In this document: in pieces, positions 61,271 to 64,000 of the stretch
Layout: every line of letters begins with the position of its first letter
Position numbering within the stretch: position 1 is the first letter of the stretch
Source: JAABVY01 sp964496505
GTDB lineage: Bacteria; Zixibacteria; MSB-5A5; JAABVY01
Length of the DNA stretch: 64,000 nt
NCBI GenBank assembly: GCA_964496505.1
Contig: CAZBZV010000003.1
Location: forward strand, 1 to 64,000
Reading direction: 5' to 3'
Notes under the pieces: model-generated
Told to the model about the DNA's origin: nothing
Databases searched by the model: none
What the model saw: only the letters and a program-made list of their open reading frames with translations
Program-made: the position numbers and the translations under genes

Positions 61271-62398
61271 ATGGACACTATCATAGAATTGCTGCGGGAA
61301 TCGGGATTCGCCAATTTATCCTGGGGCAACTGGGTTATGTACGCGGTTGCCGGGATTTTGATATATCTGGCTATTGCCAAAGAGTATGAGCCGCTGCTTT
61401 TGATCCCGATCGGATTCGGGATCATACTGGCTAATTTGCCTCTGGCGGATATGGGCTCGTACGGCGATGGTATAATTGCATTAATTTACAAAACAGGCAT
61501 CAAGACAGAACTGCTTCCGCCTATAATATTTCTCGGAGTGGGGGTGCTGACCGACTTCCGGCCATTATTAGGGCGTCCAATAACATTCTTATTGGGCGCA
61601 GCGGCACAGCTTGGAATTTTCATAGCCGCGCTCGGTGCGGCTTACCTTCTGGGCTTCAATTTCAAGGAGGCGGCCTCGATAGGTATAATCGGCGGAGCTG
61701 ACGGTCCAACCTCGATCTTTTTGTCGAGCCAACTCGCCCCTCATCTGCTGGGACCTATTGCAGTGGCGGCTTACAGCTACATGTCGCTGGTGCCGATAAT
61801 CCAACCGCCCATTATGCGCATGCTGACCTCCAAAAAGGAACGTGCGATCGATATGCCTCAGGCCAAGCCGGTTTCGCAAACGGCCGCGATCCTGTTTCCG
61901 ATCATTACCGGAATACTGGCGATACTGGCGATACCCTCGAGCGCGCCGCTTCTGGGCATGCTGATGTTCGGAAATCTTCTGCGTGAATGCGGCGTTACCG
62001 ACAGGCTCAGAAAGACAGCAGGAGGATCGCTGATCGATATTGTAACGCTCTTTTTGGGAATTGCGGTGGGCGCTACGATGGCCGCGGAAAGCTTCCTGAA
62101 TCTCAGCACACTCAAGATTCTGGTGCTTGGTGCTTTTGCTTTTGCATTCAGCACCGCAGGCGGAGTGATTTTTGCGAAAATTATCAATCTGTTTCTTTCT
62201 TCAGATAAGAAGATCAATCCCTGTGTGGGCGCTGCCGGTGTTTCGGCTGTTCCGATGGCCGCGCGTGTAGTTCAGAAATTCGTATCGGATCAAACCGACG
62301 GCCGTGTGAATCCGCTCATGCCAGCTATGGGCCCGAATGTGGCCGGAGTTATCGGCTCGGCTGTGGCAGCCGGTATTTTCCTGAGCCTATTGGGATAG
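61271..62398 (+). CDS. oadB: Sodium-pumping decarboxylase beta subunit
   Basis: 375-residue integral membrane subunit with about nine helices. It couples decarboxylation of carboxybiotin to Na+ export. Family motifs: FLGVGVLTDFRPLL, IIGGADGPTSIFLSSQLAP with the essential Asp, NPLMPAMGPNVAGVIGSAVA. Eleven bases after oadA. Homologues also serve methylmalonyl-CoA and glutaconyl-CoA decarboxylases, so the substrate is set by the alpha subunit. A strong terminator follows, ending the operon. Confidence 0.93.
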   Translation: MDTIIELLRESGFANLSWGNWVMYAVAGILIYLAIAKEYEPLLLIPIGFGIILANLPLADMGSYGDGIIALIYKTGIKTELLPPIIFLGVGVLTDFRPLLGRPITFLLGAAAQLGIFIAALGAAYLLGFNFKEAASIGIIGGADGPTSIFLSSQLAPHLLGPIAVAAYSYMSLVPIIQPPIMRMLTSKKERAIDMPQAKPVSQTAAILFPIITGILAILAIPSSAPLLGMLMFGNLLRECGVTDRLRKTAGGSLIDIVTLFLGIAVGATMAAESFLNLSTLKILVLGAFAFAFSTAGGVIFAKIINLFLSSDKKINPCVGAAGVSAVPMAARVVQKFVSDQTDGRVNPLMPAMGPNVAGVIGSAVAAGIFLSLLG

Positions 62399-62412
62399 TT
62401 TAAGACATTGTT

Positions 62413-62465
62413 GCGGCAGATCCTGATCCGGTCAAAGACCGGATTGTGATCTGCCGCCTTTTTTA
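62413..62465 (+). terminator. Terminator of oadGAB
   Basis: Outer stem GCGGCAGATC with its complement and an inner stem CCGGTC/GACCGG, then seven T residues, 15 bp after the oadB stop. Confidence 0.92.
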
Positions 62466-62474
62466 TACCCGACC

Positions 62475-62567
62475 GGCATTCTAAGGGAACGCAGTGACCA
62501 AAGAATCTTTTCCCATTTACGGGTGCCCCATCCCGTTGGGTTACTTTCAGCCTATAAGGGGTGGGAT
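62475..62567. repeat. Dispersed intergenic repeat, copy 2
   Basis: A GCATTCTAAGGGAACGCAGT... to AAAGAATCT half-element (62475-62511) followed by the module GGGTGCCCCATCCCG ... TAAGGGGTGGGAT (62521-62567). The first 15 and last 13 bases of the module are identical to the copy at 39722-39770. The rest of the gap up to 62767 holds nothing I can name. Confidence 0.8.
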
Positions 62568-62767
62568 TTTCTCAATTCAATATAGACATTACTTTCAATA
62601 AATTACCCCACTGCATTCGCGGTGATACACCCGAATTCTTCCCCAATTTTTCCAAATTTCTCAAACTTGTAAGTTTTATCCACGTATTCCATTAATATTG
62701 TTTTTAGGAAGATGAAAGTCGTTTATTTGCAATAGATTGCGCCAAATAAAATAATTGCCTAAAAAGC

Positions 62768-62796
62768 TTGACAAAGGATTAGGCAAAATATTTATT
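62768..62796 (+). promoter_or_regulatory. Possible promoter of the malic enzyme gene
   Basis: Perfect TTGACA, 17-bp spacer, TTTATT (four of six), ending about 50 bp before the GTG start. Confidence 0.45.
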
Positions 62797-62845
62797 GGCG
62801 CTTTAATTTGATGCGGAAATACTCATTTTTTGAGGAGAAGATCAA

Positions 62846-64000
62846 GTGATTAAGAAACAGGAAGCGCTGGATTATCACAGCAAGGGACGCAAGGGTAAGA
62901 TCGAGGTCGTACCCTCAAAGCCGACCAAAACCCAGCGCGATCTATCAATGGCCTACACCCCCGGTGTTGCCGAGCCATGTTTACAAATCAAAGACAACCC
63001 GGATGATGTTTATGAATATACCGCCAAGGGCAACCTTGTAGCGGTCGTCTCGAACGGCACTGCCGTCCTGGGACTGGGAAATATTGGAGCCGCTGCCGGT
63101 AAGCCTGTTATGGAGGGCAAGGGCGTGCTGTTCAAAAGATTCGCCGACGTCGATGTTTTCGATATCGAGGTCGACAGCCAGGACCCCGAAGAAATTATCA
63201 AGGTCTGCAAGCTCATGGAGCCGACCTTCGGAGGAATAAACCTCGAGGATATCAAGGCTCCGGAGTGCTTCGAAATCGAAGAACGGTTAAAAAAAGAACT
63301 TGATATTCCGGTCTTCCATGACGACCAGCACGGCACCGCGATTATATCCGGCGCCGCACTCCTGAACGCTCTGGAGCTGGTCAAGAAGGATATCAAGGAT
63401 GTCAAGTGTGTTTTCCTCGGAGCGGGCGCTGCCGGTATTGCCTGCGCCAACTTGTATATCGCACTCGGAGTTGATAGAAAAAATATTCTGATGGTTGATT
63501 CCAAAGGTGTAATCTACAAGGGACGCACTGCCGGAATGAATAAGTACAAAGAGCAGTTCGCACAGGAGACCGACCGTCGTAGCCTTGAGGAGGCTATGGA
63601 GGGCGCAGATGTTTTCTGCGGAGTCGCTGTGAAGGATATGGTTACCAAGGATATGGTCAAGTCTATGGCTAAAGATGCTATAATTTTTGCCATGGCCAAT
63701 CCCGATCCGGAAATTCTGCCGGAGGATGCTTTCGATGCCCGCAAGGACATTATCATGGCAACCGGACGTTCCGACTATCCCAACCAGGTCAACAATGTTC
63801 TCGGATTTCCGTTTATCTTCCGCGGCGCGCTCGATGTTCATGCCCGTGCTATCAATATGGAGATGAAGCTTGCGGCCACTTATGCTCTGGCCAATCTGGC
63901 CAAGACCGATGTTCCCGATGCCGTGGCCCGCGCTTACGGCGGTATCCATTTCAAGTTCGGCCCGGAATATATCATTCCCAAGCCGTTCGATCCCAGAATT
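62846..64000 (+). CDS. maeB: NAD(P)-dependent malic enzyme, N-terminal 385 residues (3' end outside window)
   Basis: Malic enzyme oxidatively decarboxylates malate to pyruvate and CO2. The frame is open to the right edge, so the C-terminus is missing. Seen: AMAYTPGVAEPC-type opening (residues 35-45), the catalytic lysine region KGNLVAVVSNGTAVLGLGNI, metal site EPTFGGINLEDIKAPECFEI, HDDQHGTAI, and the NAD(P) loop LGAGAAGIA. The start is GTG behind GAGGAGAAG. Whether a phosphotransacetylase-like domain follows, as in MaeB, cannot be seen. Together with oadGAB it links C4 acids and pyruvate. Confidence 0.93.
   Translation, partial: MIKKQEALDYHSKGRKGKIEVVPSKPTKTQRDLSMAYTPGVAEPCLQIKDNPDDVYEYTAKGNLVAVVSNGTAVLGLGNIGAAAGKPVMEGKGVLFKRFADVDVFDIEVDSQDPEEIIKVCKLMEPTFGGINLEDIKAPECFEIEERLKKELDIPVFHDDQHGTAIISGAALLNALELVKKDIKDVKCVFLGAGAAGIACANLYIALGVDRKNILMVDSKGVIYKGRTAGMNKYKEQFAQETDRRSLEEAMEGADVFCGVAVKDMVTKDMVKSMAKDAIIFAMANPDPEILPEDAFDARKDIIMATGRSDYPNQVNNVLGFPFIFRGALDVHARAINMEMKLAATYALANLAKTDVPDAVARAYGGIHFKFGPEYIIPKPFDPRI

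Noticed and set aside
63287..63949. 220-codon minus-strand frame at the right edge
   Set aside because: It is the shadow of malic enzyme, which is continuous on the plus strand with all family motifs.
1..64000. CRISPR arrays, tRNA or rRNA genes, prophage or insertion sequences
   Set aside because: Reading both strands, I saw no regularly spaced direct repeats, no cloverleaf with the TTCGA arm at the right spacing, and no transposase or integrase motif. A tRNA scan would be needed to exclude a missed one.

Overview
The window is 64 kb of one bacterial chromosome. It is dense, has no phage, transposase, CRISPR, rRNA or tRNA that I could find, and carries mostly housekeeping and signalling genes in short operons on both strands. 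Signal peptides, a lipobox lipoprotein, periplasmic receptor domains and sigma-28-type promoters point to a motile Gram-negative organism. The gene mix suggests a deep-branching, uncultured-type lineage of the FCB superphylum (Zixibacteria-like): an Aquifex-type aconitase, an asparagine-synthetase-B-like exported protein, a complex I operon without NuoEFG, a pyruvoyl arginine decarboxylase, DUF1015 beside serA and serC, and OadGAB next to malic enzyme. The taxonomic placement is inference, not something the sequence proves.

Layout. 0-10 kb: the end of hflX plus a CheY-like receiver, an ornithine-type aminotransferase, a DinB protein, a small Myb-like DNA-binding protein, a probably decayed ORF, an exported protein, an ERCC4/HhH protein with a degenerate nuclease site, a DUF302-OsmC-TolB-like operon, a NAGPA-like exported protein and a methyltransferase. 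10.6-18 kb: a chemosensory island of cheW, a PAS-PAS-LuxR regulator, a receptor in which a complete exported beta-carbonic anhydrase is fused to a methyl-accepting chemotaxis protein, and a second receptor with a zinc-binding CZB domain between its membrane segments. Good sigma-28 promoter matches precede cheW and the second receptor. 18-28 kb: nuoABCDHIJKLMN, an 11-subunit complex I lacking the NADH-oxidising module, with a long charged tail on NuoI.

28.5-36 kb: an EIIA-CBS regulator, a Ca2+/Na+ exchanger, a Na+/phosphate symporter with a PhoU-like partner behind four 11-bp tandem half-sites that resemble a Pho box, a hemerythrin-like protein, and the serine operon DUF1015-serA-serC. 37-39.7 kb: a three-gene polyamine operon (arginine to agmatine to putrescine to, probably, homospermidine). 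39.7-54 kb: a dispersed repeat, a MalK-type ATPase, phosphomannomutase, a double receiver, aconitase-gcvT-comB, a TPR protein, a BatA-like VWA protein and an ABC-F ATPase that looks leaderless. 54-64 kb: a CBS protein, an acetolactate-synthase-like TPP enzyme, an aldehyde dehydrogenase, a KaiC-like ATPase with an altered Walker A, oxaloacetate decarboxylase oadGAB, a second copy of the dispersed repeat, and malic enzyme running off the right edge.

The most striking item is the carbonic anhydrase-chemoreceptor fusion at 13133-15901. All zinc ligands and the catalytic Asp-Arg pair of a beta-carbonic anhydrase are present. The order of signal peptide and membrane segments puts the enzyme in the periplasm and the signalling hairpin in the cytoplasm, so it could couple CO2/bicarbonate chemistry to taxis.
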